61,117 nt of DNA from Pseudomonas sp. RIT-PI-q (lineage in GTDB: Bacteria; Pseudomonadota; Gammaproteobacteria; Pseudomonadales; Pseudomonadaceae), in contig NZ_LHPC01000013.1 of the NCBI RefSeq assembly GCF_001297125.1, forward strand, positions 1 through 61,117, in the 5' to 3' direction. Shown here piece by piece: positions 25,128 to 35,785 of this stretch. The translations under genes and the position numbers were made by a program. Numbering within the stretch: position 1 is the stretch's first letter; the number at the start of each line of letters is the position of its first letter. Under the pieces are notes generated by a model. That model did not search any database, was not told where the DNA came from, and was given only the letters and a program-made list of their open reading frames with translations.

Positions 25128-26093
25128 ATGGAAACCCCACTTTCCAATTCCGGAAACCCGCCACCGAAAACGTCACATCGAGCACCGCTGGCCCTCAGCG
25201 GCCTGGACTTCAAACTGCTCAAAGTGTTCAAGGCGGTGGTCGAGGCCGGGGGCTTCAGTGCGGCCCAAAACGAGCTGAATGTGGGGCTGGCAGCCATCAG
25301 CAAACAGATCTCCGACCTTGAGATTCGCATCGGCATGCGCTTGTGCACCCGAGGGCGGGAGGGTTTTCACCTGACTGAAGAAGGCAGTCTGGTGTATCAG
25401 GCGTCCATCGACTTGTTTGCCTCGGTCGACAACTTTCGCGATCGTCTTAGTTCGGCACAGAATGAACTCATCGGCGACCTTGGCGTGGGGGTGATTGACA
25501 ATACGATTTCCGACGTTAATTCACCGTTAGTTGCTGCGCTTAGAAGAATCAATGAAGAATCACCGAAAGTAAGGTTCCAACTTCAGGCGTCGCAACTGGA
25601 TGAGGTGGAAAGAGGCGTGGTAGAGGGACGATTAGTGGCGGGGATCGTGCCGGTTTATCAAAAAAGAGAAGAGTTTGATTACTACGCGTTGTATGAGGAA
25701 CTCTCGGAGGTTTATTGCGCGGTCGGTCATCCTTTGTTCTCGATGGCGGACGCGGAAATGGGCAGTGATGTGCTCAAGGATTACGAGTGCATCAACCACC
25801 GTTATGCGATCCACCGCGAGAAGCTGAACTTTGCCCACTACGACAGTTTTTCTGCCTCAGCCACTCAGGTGGAAGCTGTGGCGCTGTTGATCAAGACCGG
25901 CCGTTTCGTGGGGTTCCTGCCCCGGCATTACGCGGCGGCAATGGTCGCTCAGGGGCAATTTCGAGCGGTGCGTCCAGACCTGATCAACATCGTTACGCCG
26001 TTCAATCTGATCCTGCGGCACAACACTGTGCGCAGTCCGCTGGTCAAGGCGTTTGCCCAGGCGTTGGGGGTCGATTTGAAGGCGCCGCTGTGA
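25128..26093 (+). CDS. LysR-family transcriptional regulator of the lyase operon
   Basis: This 321-residue LTTR has an N-terminal helix-turn-helix at about residues 25-90 (LDFKLLKVFKAVVEAGGFSA; then LAAISKQISDLEIRIGMRLC) and a C-terminal periplasmic-binding-protein-like effector domain. It starts with about 25 extra residues before the usual helix. It is transcribed divergently from the lyase operon across a gap holding a dyad, the classical LTTR arrangement. It is therefore the likely inducer-responsive activator. The middle of the gene (about 25490-25680) is noticeably AT-richer than its neighbours. Confidence 0.9.
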   Translation: METPLSNSGNPPPKTSHRAPLALSGLDFKLLKVFKAVVEAGGFSAAQNELNVGLAAISKQISDLEIRIGMRLCTRGREGFHLTEEGSLVYQASIDLFASVDNFRDRLSSAQNELIGDLGVGVIDNTISDVNSPLVAALRRINEESPKVRFQLQASQLDEVERGVVEGRLVAGIVPVYQKREEFDYYALYEELSEVYCAVGHPLFSMADAEMGSDVLKDYECINHRYAIHREKLNFAHYDSFSASATQVEAVALLIKTGRFVGFLPRHYAAAMVAQGQFRAVRPDLINIVTPFNLILRHNTVRSPLVKAFAQALGVDLKAPL

Positions 26094-26224
26094 TTTTGGC
26101 AGCGCTCAGAACGTGGTCAGGATTGATCTACTGATTTGCGACGAACATTAACTTGTGGCGTTGGAATACCTGGGGCTGCTACATGCAGCTCCGTATACGC
26201 ATAATGCTGTAACAGTTTGGGATT

Positions 26225-26292
26225 GGGTTGGGGGCATATCCGTTGCTGCGGTAACGGCTGATTATGGTTTCGCTCTTACAGCGACTCACAGC
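26225..26292. repeat. Intergenic repeat with GGGGGCATATCCGTTGCTGC core
   Basis: It contains the small dyad CCGTT-GCTGCGGT-AACGG. A diverged partial copy (GGGGGCCTATCCGTT) is present at 51779-51793, also just upstream of a REP pair. The stretch 26094-26224 before it shows no gene. Confidence 0.5.
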
Positions 26293-26310
26293 AGATCAAA
26301 AGATCTCCCC

Positions 26311-26413
26311 CCTGTAGGAGCTGGCTTGCCAGCGAAGGGTTCAAAAACGCCACATTTATCCTGTCAAAACGCGCCATCGTTAACGTCCTTCGCTGGCAAG
26401 CCAGCTCCTACGG
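26311..26413. repeat. Convergent REP pair (GTAGGAGCTGGCTTGCCAGC)
   Basis: The left arm begins CCCTGTAGGAGCTGGCTTGC and the right arm is its complement. It is the first of two successive pairs between the converging LysR and glycosyltransferase genes. Confidence 0.92.
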
Positions 26414-26444
26414 TTGATCGGGTTGCCTGGACGAACGCGGTGGA

Positions 26445-26550
26445 ATGTAGGAGCTGGCTTGCCAGCGAAGCATTCGAATGCACCACGTTTATCCTGTTGA
26501 AACGCGTCATCGTTGACGTCCTTCGCTGGCAAGCCAGCTCCTACAGGGGG
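26445..26550. repeat. Convergent REP pair overlapping the 3' end of a gene
   Basis: Same family as the pair at 26311. The outer bases of the right arm (CTCCTACAGGGGG) include the stop codon of the glycosyltransferase gene: CTG TAG on the minus strand at 26541-26546. Confidence 0.92.
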
Positions 26551-28160
26551 TTGAGGTGCAGCAGGACGAAATCGTTTTTGTCGAAACGGCCGCTGATCAC
26601 GGGCGGCAATGAGCCTAGTGGCGTGCCCTGCAGGGCGCGGTAGTCGCTTTCATCCATCATCAACCATGCCGGCCCATGAAGGTTTTCCAGTTCTTGGGTG
26701 GACTCAGTGAACACCGGCTGCAAGTCCTGCTCGATATTGACCATGAACTTGATCGCCTTGGCGTCCTTGCCCATGGCATGCAACACCAGCGGCGCGGGGT
26801 CTTCCTGGACCATCGAAAATGCCGCACGGCTGAAGGTTTGCGTGTCATAGAGCCGACGTTCGACCGGTTCAAACACCAGAATGTAGACCGACCACAGCGC
26901 CAGCACCGCGCAAAAGGCCAGTGTTTGAGCCCGCCAACCGGGCCGCAAAAGCACGGCCAGGCCGATCACTTGCAACACGCCAAGAATGATCAGGATTGAA
27001 GTCAGCGCCGTCATCTGCTCGGGAAATCGTCGGCGCGCGACCAGCAATCCCACCATCAACAGACCCGGTATCAGCAACCAAAGCCCCTGCATCAATCCCC
27101 GCAACCAGACAAACACCCGACCCTGCACCACCTGAAACGGATACGCCGCAATGATCGCCGCCATGGGCAACATCGGCAGCAGATATCGGGCCTTTTTCGC
27201 CTGGGGGATCGACAAGCCGACCATCACGATCAACCCGGCTGCCATGCAGTATTGCAACAGGCGCAGCGCCGGTCCGTTCTGTCCTGGATTCGTCAGCCAC
27301 ACCACCGCCAGCACCAGCAGCGCCAACGGGTAAGCGAGTGCATAGTTGCCCAGCGAACTGGTGAAGTAATACAGCGAACCGCTGACACCCTCGCTGCCGT
27401 CGAGGCGCCCCATGAATTGCATGCGCACCACGTCCTGCATGAAGGCCGTGCCGCCAATAGCTTCGGCCAGCCACAACAGGGCGCCGACGCACACTGCCAG
27501 CAACACGGCGGCTGTCAGGCCGAAACCGAACAAGCGCTGCCATTGCCGATTGAGCACGAAGTAGCTGCACAACATGCCGGTGGGAATCACCAGGCCTATC
27601 GGGCCGCGAACGCCGAAGGCCAGCAGCAATAGCGCAAAGATCAGCAGCCAGCGGCGCTTCGCCTCGAAATGATCGGCGGCATAGCCGAGGTAAAACACCG
27701 CAAAAGCCAGCGCCGCGAGCATCAAGTCCTGGGACACGGCACGGGTTTCGGTGACAAAGGTGTTGGTCAGCAGCATCAGGGCGATGCTCAGCAAAGCCCA
27801 GCGTTGGGAGTAGGGCGCCAGCAAGCGGTACATCAACGTGACGATCACCGCCCCGGCGATGGCACTCGGCAACCAGGCACTAAGGCTGTTGACCTGCCCG
27901 AACGGCTGGGACAGCCACCAGATGAACAGCGTCGAAAGCGCCGAGTAATCGGCGTAAGGCTGGCCATACGTGGTCGGGAAAACCGACGGGCCGTGGCGCA
28001 GCATCTCTTGGGCAAACAGCACAAACCGCGAATCAAATCCGATCGTCGCCTGCTGATACACCCCGGTGCTGAACAGCAATAGCGCCAGCAGCCCAACTCC
28101 TACGGACTGCCGGCGAACACTGGACGACAGGATCAAGCGACGACCTGAGCCGCCGGCCAC
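26541..28160 (-). CDS. ArnT-like membrane glycosyltransferase (GT39/PMT_2 family)
   Basis: This 539-residue multi-pass protein has about 11-13 hydrophobic segments and the periplasmic loop GFDSRFVLFAQEMLRHGPSV near residue 42, corresponding to the acidic active-site loop of ArnT/PMT enzymes. It follows ugd in the arn operon, overlapping it by 28 nt, so it is the ninth gene of that unit. Such enzymes transfer a sugar from an undecaprenyl-phosphate carrier to lipid A or another envelope acceptor. Whether it uses L-Ara4N or a different sugar is unknown. The start is GTG 28160 or a nearby internal start. The TAG stop codon is embedded in a REP. Confidence 0.82.
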   Translation of the reverse strand: MAGGSGRRLILSSSVRRQSVGVGLLALLLFSTGVYQQATIGFDSRFVLFAQEMLRHGPSVFPTTYGQPYADYSALSTLFIWWLSQPFGQVNSLSAWLPSAIAGAVIVTLMYRLLAPYSQRWALLSIALMLLTNTFVTETRAVSQDLMLAALAFAVFYLGYAADHFEAKRRWLLIFALLLLAFGVRGPIGLVIPTGMLCSYFVLNRQWQRLFGFGLTAAVLLAVCVGALLWLAEAIGGTAFMQDVVRMQFMGRLDGSEGVSGSLYYFTSSLGNYALAYPLALLVLAVVWLTNPGQNGPALRLLQYCMAAGLIVMVGLSIPQAKKARYLLPMLPMAAIIAAYPFQVVQGRVFVWLRGLMQGLWLLIPGLLMVGLLVARRRFPEQMTALTSILIILGVLQVIGLAVLLRPGWRAQTLAFCAVLALWSVYILVFEPVERRLYDTQTFSRAAFSMVQEDPAPLVLHAMGKDAKAIKFMVNIEQDLQPVFTESTQELENLHGPAWLMMDESDYRALQGTPLGSLPPVISGRFDKNDFVLLHLNPL

Positions 28161-29512
28161 TGTTGATGAGGAATCGGCAGCTTGCGTGATTCACCGCGAC
28201 CCATCGGGAAATACAGGAAACCACTGCGCGCCAGACGCTCGGCGTCGTACAGGTTACGCCCGTCGAAGATCACCGGTGCGTTGAGACGTTGTTGGATCAG
28301 GTCGAAATCAGGCGCCTTGAATTGCTGCCACTCGGTGCAGATGATCAGCGCATCGGCGCCGGAAAGGACCGACTCCGGAGTGCCCATGAGCATCAGTTTC
28401 GATTCGTCAGGGTACAACTGCTGGGTTTCCTGCATGGCCTCCGGGTCGAACGCACGCACATTGGCCTCGGCCGCCCACAACGACTCCAGCAGCACCCGGC
28501 TCGGTGCATCGCGCATGTCGTCGGTGTTCGGTTTGAACGCCAGGCCCCACACGGCAAAGGTCTTGCCGCGCAAATCACCCTTGTAGAACGCGTTGATGCG
28601 CTCGAACAGTTTGTGTTTTTGCCGCTGGTTAATGGCTTCCACCGCTTGCAGCAGATCGCTCGAGCAGTGGGCCTCTTCGGCACTGTGGATCAGCGCCCGC
28701 ATGTCCTTGGGGAAACACGAGCCGCCATAACCGCAACCGGGGTAGATAAAGTGGTAACCAATGCGCGAGTCGGCGCCGATGCCCAGGCGCACCGATTCGA
28801 TGTCGGCGCCCAAGTGTTCGGCCAGTTCGGCGATCTGGTTGATGAAGCTGATCTTGGTCGCCAGCATGCAGTTGGCGGCGTACTTGGTGAGCTCGGCGCT
28901 GCGCAGGTCCATGAACATGATCCGGTCATGGTTGCGGTTGAAGGGCCCATAAAGTTCGCGCATCACCTCACGCACCTCATCGCTTTCACAGCCGATGATG
29001 ATCCGGTCCGGACGCCGGCAATCAGCCACGGCCGAGCCTTCTTTCAAAAACTCCGGGTTGGAGACGATATCGAACTGCAACAACCGGCCGACCTTGATCA
29101 GGCACTTGTCGATGTGCGCGCGCAGGGTGTCGCCGGTGCCCACGGGCACGGTGGATTTCTCCACCAGAATCACCGGTTGTTCACGATGCCGGGCGACGGC
29201 TTCACCGACCGACAGCACATAGCGCAAGTCGGCCGAGCCATCGTCCCGGGACGGGGTTCCCACGGCAATGAACAGCACTTGCCCATGCTGCACCGCAAAC
29301 TTTTCGTCGGTGGTGAACTGCAGACGCTTGGCGTCCAGACTTTCACGCACCAGGCTGGCCAGCCCCGGTTCGAAAATGCTCACGTGGCCCTGTTGCAGCA
29401 ACTCGACTTTCTTCTCGTCAATGTCCATGCAGACCACGTCGTGGCCGACTTCAGCCAGGACGGCGGCTTGCACCAGGCCAACGTAACCGCTACCAAATAC
29501 ACTGATTTTCAT
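28133..29512 (-). CDS. ugd: UDP-glucose 6-dehydrogenase
   Basis: This 459-residue enzyme oxidises UDP-glucose to UDP-glucuronate with 2 NAD+, the first committed step towards UDP-L-Ara4N. The Rossmann motif [20 protein letters not shown] is near residue 5, and the catalytic Cys lies in [14 protein letters not shown] near 257. Length is standard. It is coupled to arnF by an ATGA overlap, as in the Pseudomonas arn operon where ugd is the distal gene. Confidence 0.95.
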   Translation of the reverse strand: MKISVFGSGYVGLVQAAVLAEVGHDVVCMDIDEKKVELLQQGHVSIFEPGLASLVRESLDAKRLQFTTDEKFAVQHGQVLFIAVGTPSRDDGSADLRYVLSVGEAVARHREQPVILVEKSTVPVGTGDTLRAHIDKCLIKVGRLLQFDIVSNPEFLKEGSAVADCRRPDRIIIGCESDEVREVMRELYGPFNRNHDRIMFMDLRSAELTKYAANCMLATKISFINQIAELAEHLGADIESVRLGIGADSRIGYHFIYPGCGYGGSCFPKDMRALIHSAEEAHCSSDLLQAVEAINQRQKHKLFERINAFYKGDLRGKTFAVWGLAFKPNTDDMRDAPSRVLLESLWAAEANVRAFDPEAMQETQQLYPDESKLMLMGTPESVLSGADALIICTEWQQFKAPDFDLIQQRLNAPVIFDGRNLYDAERLARSGFLYFPMGRGESRKLPIPHQQWPAAQVVA

Positions 29513-29910
29513 GAGGCACTCCTGAGTTCGGGCGCGCGAGCAGGTCGAGAGTTAATGGTGATGACGCCGAGGATGACCAAGGCCACGCCAAGGCTTTTGG
29601 AAAGGCTGAACGCTTCGTTGAACAGCGGCAGGCTGGCGGCCAGCAGGTACACCAGCGCATAGCTGATGCTCAGCAGCGAATACGCCCGGCCCAGGGGCAA
29701 ATCCCGCAGGGCGAGCAGCCAGCAGAACATCGACAGGGCGTACGCGAGAATGGCGGCCAGCACCACGGCGACGGCGGACGGTTGAATAGCTGCAGTGAGC
29801 CATTGTTCGGGCTGCGGCAGGTGGCTCATGCTCCAGCGCATGCCCAATTGCGCGGCGCTGACCAGCAACACGCTGCTCAGGGCAAAAGTGATTCCGCGAC
29901 GCAGGTTCAT
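29509..29910 (-). CDS. arnF: ArnF, undecaprenyl-phosphate-L-Ara4N flippase subunit
   Basis: This 133-residue SMR/EamA-like protein has four hydrophobic helices. It pairs with ArnE to flip undecaprenyl-phosphate-L-Ara4N to the periplasmic face. The motif [19 protein letters not shown] near residue 75 is family-typical. ATGA overlaps link it to arnE before it and ugd after it. Confidence 0.9.
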   Translation of the reverse strand: MNLRRGITFALSSVLLVSAAQLGMRWSMSHLPQPEQWLTAAIQPSAVAVVLAAILAYALSMFCWLLALRDLPLGRAYSLLSISYALVYLLAASLPLFNEAFSLSKSLGVALVILGVITINSRPARAPELRSAS

Positions 29911-30251
29911 GTGTGTTGCCCCAGCAGAATCACGCCGCCAATCACCAGCGCCACGCCCAGCCAGTGACGCCGGTCGATGGTTTCGTGGAAAACGAAGCGG
30001 GCGACCAGAGTGATCAGCACAAAATTCAAGCTCAACATCGGGTAGGCGATACCGACTTCAAGGCGCTGCAATACCAGCAGCCACACCAGCAAACCCAGCC
30101 CCAGGGAGCCGAGCGCCAGCCACAACCACGGCGAACGCAGTTTCTCGCCCCAGCCCGACAACTGGCCACGCCAGCTTTCCACGGCGTACTTCTGGGCGAT
30201 CTGACCCAGACAGGTCAGCAGGCAGGCGGTCAATAGCAGTAGCAGGCTCAT
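29907..30251 (-). CDS. arnE: ArnE, undecaprenyl-phosphate-L-Ara4N flippase subunit
   Basis: This 114-residue protein has four hydrophobic helices of the small-multidrug-resistance type, with [18 protein letters not shown] near residue 73. It is the partner of ArnF. It overlaps arnT by 4 nt upstream and arnF by 4 nt downstream. Confidence 0.9.
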   Translation of the reverse strand: MSLLLLLTACLLTCLGQIAQKYAVESWRGQLSGWGEKLRSPWLWLALGSLGLGLLVWLLVLQRLEVGIAYPMLSLNFVLITLVARFVFHETIDRRHWLGVALVIGGVILLGQHT

Positions 30252-31897
30252 GATTCGGCCTGCGGAAAAATCAAAATCACGAGATTGCCTTGTTCATAGC
30301 GCTTGCCATCCTTTGGCAGCAGTTCGACTTCGCGCAGCTCGTCGTCCCCCTTGACCCGCATCAGCACACCGACGGAACCGTTGCGGCGGGCTTCGCGCAT
30401 CCCCTGTTGCGCCTGATTGGGGTCGACTCGCTGCTGCCCGCCGTCAGGATAGGCCCGGCCATATTTCAGTTCGCCTATCGTGTTGTACAAAGCCACGTCC
30501 CCACGTTTCAGGCGCCCGGCCAGGGCCGAGGCGGCGCCCAGGTCGTTGCTCAGCAACTGGCTGGCCTGGCCGAGTTCCTGCGCGTGCTCGAAGATGAATT
30601 GGTCGGGCATCTTGTTGGCGACCACTGAATCAGGCAGCCCGGCCGGCACCAAGCCAATCAGCAGCAGACTGCCGAAGGCCGGTGCCGCCCAGCATTGCAG
30701 GGGCCTGAAGGCTTGCAGCAGGTTGGCCATGATCCAGCCGGTCAGGCCGATGAACACCAGCACCAGGTTGTGCAGTTCATGGCTGTAGAGCGGTTTTTTC
30801 AGTTGCAGGTAAACCAGCGCGAGGAGGGTGACCAAACCCAGCACCAGGTTCAGCAGGCCATTGATGCCCAGTGCCCGGCCGTGCTCCAGCTTCAAACGGT
30901 CCGCCAGCGCATGGCCCAGCAACAACGCCAGGGGCAACAGGCACGGCAGGATGTAGCTCGGTAATTTGCCTTTGCTGAGGCTGAAAAACAGCAGCGGCAT
31001 CAACAACCACAACAACAGGAAAGCGATATTCGACTGGCGACGTGTTTGCCATGCCTGCCGCAACGCCGGTGGCAACAACGCCGCCCACGGCAGACTGAAC
31101 GCCACCAGCAACGGCAGATAAAACCACCACGGCGCGTCATGTTGCGCATCGTCCCCGGCGAAGCGACGAATGTGTTCATGCCAGAAGAAAAACCGCCAGT
31201 AATCAGGCTCCTGCGCATGCACCGCCAAGGCCCATGGCAAGCTGACGGCGATGGCCACGACAATCGCCAACGGACCGTAAACCAGCAGTTCACGCCAGCG
31301 TTTTTGCCAGAGCATCCAGGGCAGGGCGATCAGTACCGGCAGCAGCCAGGCCAGAAATCCCTTGGTCAGGAATCCCATGCCACAAGCGAAGCCCAACCCG
31401 GCCCAACCGATCAGCCGCTGGCCACGGCTGACACTGTCCAGCGCAAACCACAAGGCAACCAGACTCAGGTTGACCCAGAAGGTGAATTGCGGGTCGAGAT
31501 TAGCGTAGCCCGCGGCGCCGGCGATTACCGTGAAACTCATGTACAGCAGCGCGCAGGCAAAACTCTTGCGCGGGTCGTTCCACATCCGGCGAGCGATCAG
31601 GAAGCACAGCAACACACTCAGCCCGGTACTCAGGGCTGAAGCAAACCGCACACCGAACAGGTTCTGGCCAAACAGCGCCTGGCTGGCGGCGATCATCCAG
31701 TAACCGGCCACCGGTTTTTCGAAATAACGCAGGCTCATGAAATGCGGCGAGACCCAGTCTCCGCTCAGGAGCATGTCCTGGCTGATCTGGGCATAGCGGG
31801 TTTCGTCGGGAATCCACAAGCCATGGCTGGCCATCGGCAACAGATACGCCAGCGCACAAATGGCCAGTAATAACGGCAATGCCCAGGGTTTGCTCAT
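30248..31897 (-). CDS. arnT: ArnT, lipid A L-Ara4N transferase
   Basis: This 549-residue inner-membrane enzyme transfers 4-amino-4-deoxy-L-arabinose from undecaprenyl phosphate to lipid A phosphates, lowering affinity for polymyxin and cationic peptides. The active-site loop [20 protein letters not shown] lies near residue 25-46, followed by [14 protein letters not shown]. About 12 membrane helices precede a C-terminal periplasmic domain of about 130 residues. It is coupled by ATGA overlaps to arnD and arnE. Confidence 0.95.
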   Translation of the reverse strand: MSKPWALPLLLAICALAYLLPMASHGLWIPDETRYAQISQDMLLSGDWVSPHFMSLRYFEKPVAGYWMIAASQALFGQNLFGVRFASALSTGLSVLLCFLIARRMWNDPRKSFACALLYMSFTVIAGAAGYANLDPQFTFWVNLSLVALWFALDSVSRGQRLIGWAGLGFACGMGFLTKGFLAWLLPVLIALPWMLWQKRWRELLVYGPLAIVVAIAVSLPWALAVHAQEPDYWRFFFWHEHIRRFAGDDAQHDAPWWFYLPLLVAFSLPWAALLPPALRQAWQTRRQSNIAFLLLWLLMPLLFFSLSKGKLPSYILPCLLPLALLLGHALADRLKLEHGRALGINGLLNLVLGLVTLLALVYLQLKKPLYSHELHNLVLVFIGLTGWIMANLLQAFRPLQCWAAPAFGSLLLIGLVPAGLPDSVVANKMPDQFIFEHAQELGQASQLLSNDLGAASALAGRLKRGDVALYNTIGELKYGRAYPDGGQQRVDPNQAQQGMREARRNGSVGVLMRVKGDDELREVELLPKDGKRYEQGNLVILIFPQAES

Positions 31898-32778
31898 ACG
31901 CCTTGCACCCCCAGCCAGCCTTCACGGCCTTCGAGCGTGCCACGCACCACACGCCCGATCGGCAAGGTGCCGGGTGCCTCGGGCAGCAGATCGCCCAAGG
32001 GTTGAAAACAGATGCCTCGCTGGCGCGCATCGGCCAGCAGTTGACGAAAATCGTTGGCCATCAGAATCCCTTCTACTTCGGCATGGATTGTGTAGATGTT
32101 GAGTTTTTCGGCGCTGAAGCGCTCAAGAATGAAGGCGTTGTAGTCCTTGGCCGCCACGGTCGGGCCGACCACTTCATCGAAGGTCGGCAAGTCCACCGGA
32201 ATCTGCGGCGCACCCAAACCACCGCCGGTCAATGCGGGTTGGAACAGACTCTGCCCGCGGCAATCGCTGTTGTAACGAAAGCCGAAAGCCTGCTTGGCGT
32301 CGATCACTCGCTCGTCCGCGCGCCAACCGGCAGCGGCCGAGCACTCGACCTTTTGCCCGAGGATGTCGCTGAGCGTGTCTACGCCCTGGCGAATGTGCTC
32401 GATCAATTGCGCATCGTTCCAGCGCCCGGCATTGGCCTGCCACCCATGGTGATCCCAGGCATGCAGGCCGACTTCATGACCGGCGTCCCGGGCTTGGCGC
32501 ATCAAATGCCCCAGGTCACGGCCAATCGGTTTACCCGGCCAGGCAGTGCCGGCCAGCAGAATGTCCCAGCCGTACAGGCCGGCGGCGTTGGAGCGGAGCA
32601 TTTTCCAGAGGAACTGCGGGCGGATCAGACGCCACAAATGGCGCCCCATGTTGTCCGGCCCGACGCTGAAGAAAAACGTCGCCTTGACCTGCGCTTCATC
32701 GAGGATTTCCAGCAGTCGTGGCACCCCCTCACGGGTGCCCCTATACGTGTCGACATCGATTCGAAGGCCTGCCTGCAT
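31894..32778 (-). CDS. arnD: ArnD, 4-deoxy-4-formamido-L-arabinose-phospho-UndP deformylase
   Basis: This 294-residue NodB-fold deformylase removes the formyl group from undecaprenyl-phosphate-Ara4FN. Predicted metal ligands are in [13 protein letters not shown] (residues 5-17) and [13 protein letters not shown] near 103. The start ATG overlaps the arnA stop by one base (TAATG). Length agrees with the family (about 295). Confidence 0.95.
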   Translation of the reverse strand: MQAGLRIDVDTYRGTREGVPRLLEILDEAQVKATFFFSVGPDNMGRHLWRLIRPQFLWKMLRSNAAGLYGWDILLAGTAWPGKPIGRDLGHLMRQARDAGHEVGLHAWDHHGWQANAGRWNDAQLIEHIRQGVDTLSDILGQKVECSAAAGWRADERVIDAKQAFGFRYNSDCRGQSLFQPALTGGGLGAPQIPVDLPTFDEVVGPTVAAKDYNAFILERFSAEKLNIYTIHAEVEGILMANDFRQLLADARQRGICFQPLGDLLPEAPGTLPIGRVVRGTLEGREGWLGVQGV

Positions 32779-34769
32779 TAGGGCTTGTCCGCGATTTCGA
32801 GCATGGCCTCGCGCAAGAAGAAATCCAGCGTGTTGCCAATGGTTTCACTCATTTCCACGGTCGGCGTCCAGTCCAGCAGGCGCTTGGCGTTGGCGATGCT
32901 CGGTTTGCGGTGGGACACGTCTTGGTAACCGGTGCCGTAGAAGGCTTTGCTTTCGACATCGCGGAACCCGGCGAATGGCGGGAAGTTGTCGCGCAACGGG
33001 TGCGCTTCGAACTGGCGCAACAACTCTTCGCCCAACTGGCGAATGCTGGCTTCGTTGTCCGGGTTGCCGATGTTGATGATCTGGCCATTGCAGGCGTCGT
33101 TCTCGTTGTCGATGATCCGTGCCAGCGCTTCGACGCCGTCGGCAATGTCAGTGAAGCAGCGTTTTTGCTCACCGCCATCGAACAGGCGAATCGGCGTGCC
33201 TTCCACCAGGTTGAGAATCAGCTGGGTAATCGCCCGGGAACTGCCAATACGCGCCGAGTCCAGGCGGTCGAGGCGTGGGCCCATCCAGTTGAAGGGGCGG
33301 AACAGGGTGAAGTTCAGGCCTTTCTGGCCATAGGCCCAGATCACGCGGTCGAGCAATTGCTTGGAGATCGAGTAGATCCAGCGTTGCTTGTTGATCGGGC
33401 CGACGACGAGGTTGGAGCTGTCTTCATCGAAGTTGTTGTCCTGGCACATGCCATAGACTTCCGAGGTCGACGGGAAGATCACGCGCTTGTTGTACTTGAC
33501 GCAGTAGCGCACCAGTTTCAGGTTCTCTTCGAAATCCAGTTCGAACACGCGCAGCGGGTTGCGGGTGTATTCGATCGGCGTGGCGATCGCCACCAGCGGC
33601 AGTATCACGTCGCACTTCTTGACGTGGTATTCGATCCACTCGGAGTGGATGCTGATATCGCCTTCGACGAAGTGGAAATTGGGGTGGCTGCGCAGACGCT
33701 CGATGGCGTCCGAGCCAATGTCCAGCCCATAAACTTCGTATTTATCGTCACGCAGCAAGCGTTCGGACAAGTGATTGCCGATGAATCCGTTGACGCCGAG
33801 GATCAGCACGCGGGTACGACGCGGAGCGCGCCCGGACTCGGCGCCACGCAACACGGAACCGTCGACCAGGCCGAGTTCACTGGCCAGTTGCGGGCCACTG
33901 AGGTACAGGCCGTTGTCGTTACGCTGGCCAGCGCTGATGAGCAAGGAATCCTCGCCGCAGGCGATACGCAACGGGTCGACGCTGATCACCCGGCCCGGCG
34001 CCTGGCCTTCATTGCCCTTGGCGACTTCAGCGCTCCAGACAATCAGCTTGTGCTCGCCCACGGCGCAGAATGCGCCCGGATAAGGTTGGGTGACGGCGCG
34101 CACCAGATTGAACAGTTCTTGCGCCGGTTTGCTCCAGACCAGTTTGCCGTCAGCCGGGGTTCGACGGCCAAACACCGTGGCTTTGGCTTCGTCCTGAGGC
34201 GTTTCACTGACTTTACCGACCAGCAACGCTGGCAAGGTATCGCGCAGTAGATCGGTGGCTGCTACACGCAATTTGCCGTGCAGGGTCAGCGCTGTGTCGT
34301 TGCGCTCGATGGCAACCTTTTGCTGGGCGAGGATGGCGCCGGCATCGGCACGCTTGACCATGCGGTGCAGGGTGACGCCGGTTTCGGTTTCACCGTTGAC
34401 CAGCACCCAGTTGGCCGGCGCGCGACCACGGTAGCGCGGCAACAAGGAACCGTGCAGGTTGAACGCGCCTTTACGGGCGGTGGCCAGCAGCGGCTCGCTC
34501 AGCAGGTTGCGGTAGTAGAACGAGAACAGGTAATCCGGGTTGAGTTTGCTGATGCGTTCGATCCACAGCGGGTGATTGGCATCTTCCGGGGCATGCACCG
34601 CGATGCCTTTGCTGGCACACAGTTGCGCAACGGAGCCGTAGAACGCGTTCTCCTTCGGATCATCGGCGTGGGTGAAGACCGCGGCAATGTCATAACCGGA
34701 ACTGAGCAAGGCTTCGATGCCGGCACAGCCAATATCGTGATAGGCGAAGACAACAGCTTTTGCACTCAT
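32778..34769 (-). CDS. arnA: ArnA, bifunctional UDP-Ara4N formyltransferase / UDP-glucuronate decarboxylase
   Basis: This 663-residue two-domain protein has an N-terminal formyltransferase (residues about 1-300; [19 protein letters not shown] near 100). The C-terminal SDR decarboxylase spans about 315-660 ([33 protein letters not shown]). It makes UDP-Ara4O and formylates UDP-Ara4N. It is coupled to arnC by an ATGA overlap. Length matches the family (about 660). Confidence 0.96.
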   Translation of the reverse strand: MSAKAVVFAYHDIGCAGIEALLSSGYDIAAVFTHADDPKENAFYGSVAQLCASKGIAVHAPEDANHPLWIERISKLNPDYLFSFYYRNLLSEPLLATARKGAFNLHGSLLPRYRGRAPANWVLVNGETETGVTLHRMVKRADAGAILAQQKVAIERNDTALTLHGKLRVAATDLLRDTLPALLVGKVSETPQDEAKATVFGRRTPADGKLVWSKPAQELFNLVRAVTQPYPGAFCAVGEHKLIVWSAEVAKGNEGQAPGRVISVDPLRIACGEDSLLISAGQRNDNGLYLSGPQLASELGLVDGSVLRGAESGRAPRRTRVLILGVNGFIGNHLSERLLRDDKYEVYGLDIGSDAIERLRSHPNFHFVEGDISIHSEWIEYHVKKCDVILPLVAIATPIEYTRNPLRVFELDFEENLKLVRYCVKYNKRVIFPSTSEVYGMCQDNNFDEDSSNLVVGPINKQRWIYSISKQLLDRVIWAYGQKGLNFTLFRPFNWMGPRLDRLDSARIGSSRAITQLILNLVEGTPIRLFDGGEQKRCFTDIADGVEALARIIDNENDACNGQIINIGNPDNEASIRQLGEELLRQFEAHPLRDNFPPFAGFRDVESKAFYGTGYQDVSHRKPSIANAKRLLDWTPTVEMSETIGNTLDFFLREAMLEIADKP

Positions 34770-35785
34770 GAGAGAACCTGATCTGAAGAAGTGGAAGTGA
34801 GGCCGTCAACGGTGACAACAGGGGCCGGCATGGCGGGTTGGCCGCGCAGGACTTTCTCGATAAAGAACCGGGGACGGGCGCGCACGTCGCTGTACATGCG
34901 CCCCAGGTATTCGCCCAGCAGGCCCATGCCGATGAACTGGCCACCGGTAAACACGAACAGCACGGCGAACAGCACAAACGTACCGCCACCGGCCCAACTG
35001 GCACCGAAGGCCAGGCGCAAGACAATCAAGGCAATGGCGAACAGCACGCCCAAACCGGCCATGGCAAAGCCGACAATGCTCAGCAGGCGCAGCGGGGTAG
35101 TGGTCATGCAGGTGATCAGGTCAAACATCAAATTGACCAGGCGCATCGGGCTGTACTTCGATTCGCCGTGTTCGCGCTCGGCGTGGGTCACCAGGATTTC
35201 CGTGGTGTGCCGGGCGAAGCTGTTGGCCAGGATCGGGATGAACGTGCTGCGTTCGCGGCAGGCGAGCATCGCGTCGACAATGCTGCGGCGGTAGGCCCGC
35301 AGCATGCAGCCGTAGTCGCTCATGGCGACGCCGGTGGAACGCTGCACCGCCAGGTTGATCAGCTTCGACGGCCAACGGCGCAAGGCCGAGTCCTGACGGT
35401 TGTTGCGCACGGTGGCGACCACGTCATAGCCGAGTTCGGCCTGAGCCACCAATCGGGGAATCTCTTCCGGAGGGTTTTGCAGGTCGGCGTCGAGGGTGAT
35501 GACGACGTCGCCCTTGCACTGTTCGAAACCGGCCATGATTGCCGCATGCTGGCCGTAGTTGCGGTTGAGAATGACCGCCACCACCGGGCTGCATTCACGA
35601 TTGGCGGCTTCTTCAAGGATCTGCGCCGAGTTGTCGCGGCTGCCATCATCGACCAGCACGATCTCGTAGTCATGATGCAACTGCTGGCACGCCGCTTCGG
35701 TACGCCTGAGCAATTCAGGCAGGCTGTCTTGCTCGTTGTAGACCGGGATGACGATCGACACGCAACGGATCGGATAAGGTTTCAC
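34766..35785 (-). CDS. arnC: ArnC, undecaprenyl-phosphate 4-deoxy-4-formamido-L-arabinose transferase
   Basis: This 339-residue GT2 glycosyltransferase has [15 protein letters not shown] near residue 13, VDDGSRDNS near 45, [16 protein letters not shown] near 97 and two C-terminal membrane helices. It transfers Ara4FN from UDP to undecaprenyl phosphate. The start is GTG 35785, overlapping the arnB TGA stop (GTGA). Confidence 0.95.
   Translation of the reverse strand: MKPYPIRCVSIVIPVYNEQDSLPELLRRTEAACQQLHHDYEIVLVDDGSRDNSAQILEEAANRECSPVVAVILNRNYGQHAAIMAGFEQCKGDVVITLDADLQNPPEEIPRLVAQAELGYDVVATVRNNRQDSALRRWPSKLINLAVQRSTGVAMSDYGCMLRAYRRSIVDAMLACRERSTFIPILANSFARHTTEILVTHAEREHGESKYSPMRLVNLMFDLITCMTTTPLRLLSIVGFAMAGLGVLFAIALIVLRLAFGASWAGGGTFVLFAVLFVFTGGQFIGMGLLGEYLGRMYSDVRARPRFFIEKVLRGQPAMPAPVVTVDGLTSTSSDQVLS

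Noticed and set aside
32718..34250. 510-codon open frame opposite arnA
   Set aside because: It is antisense to a well-recognised bifunctional enzyme; composition is typical of a GC-driven shadow.
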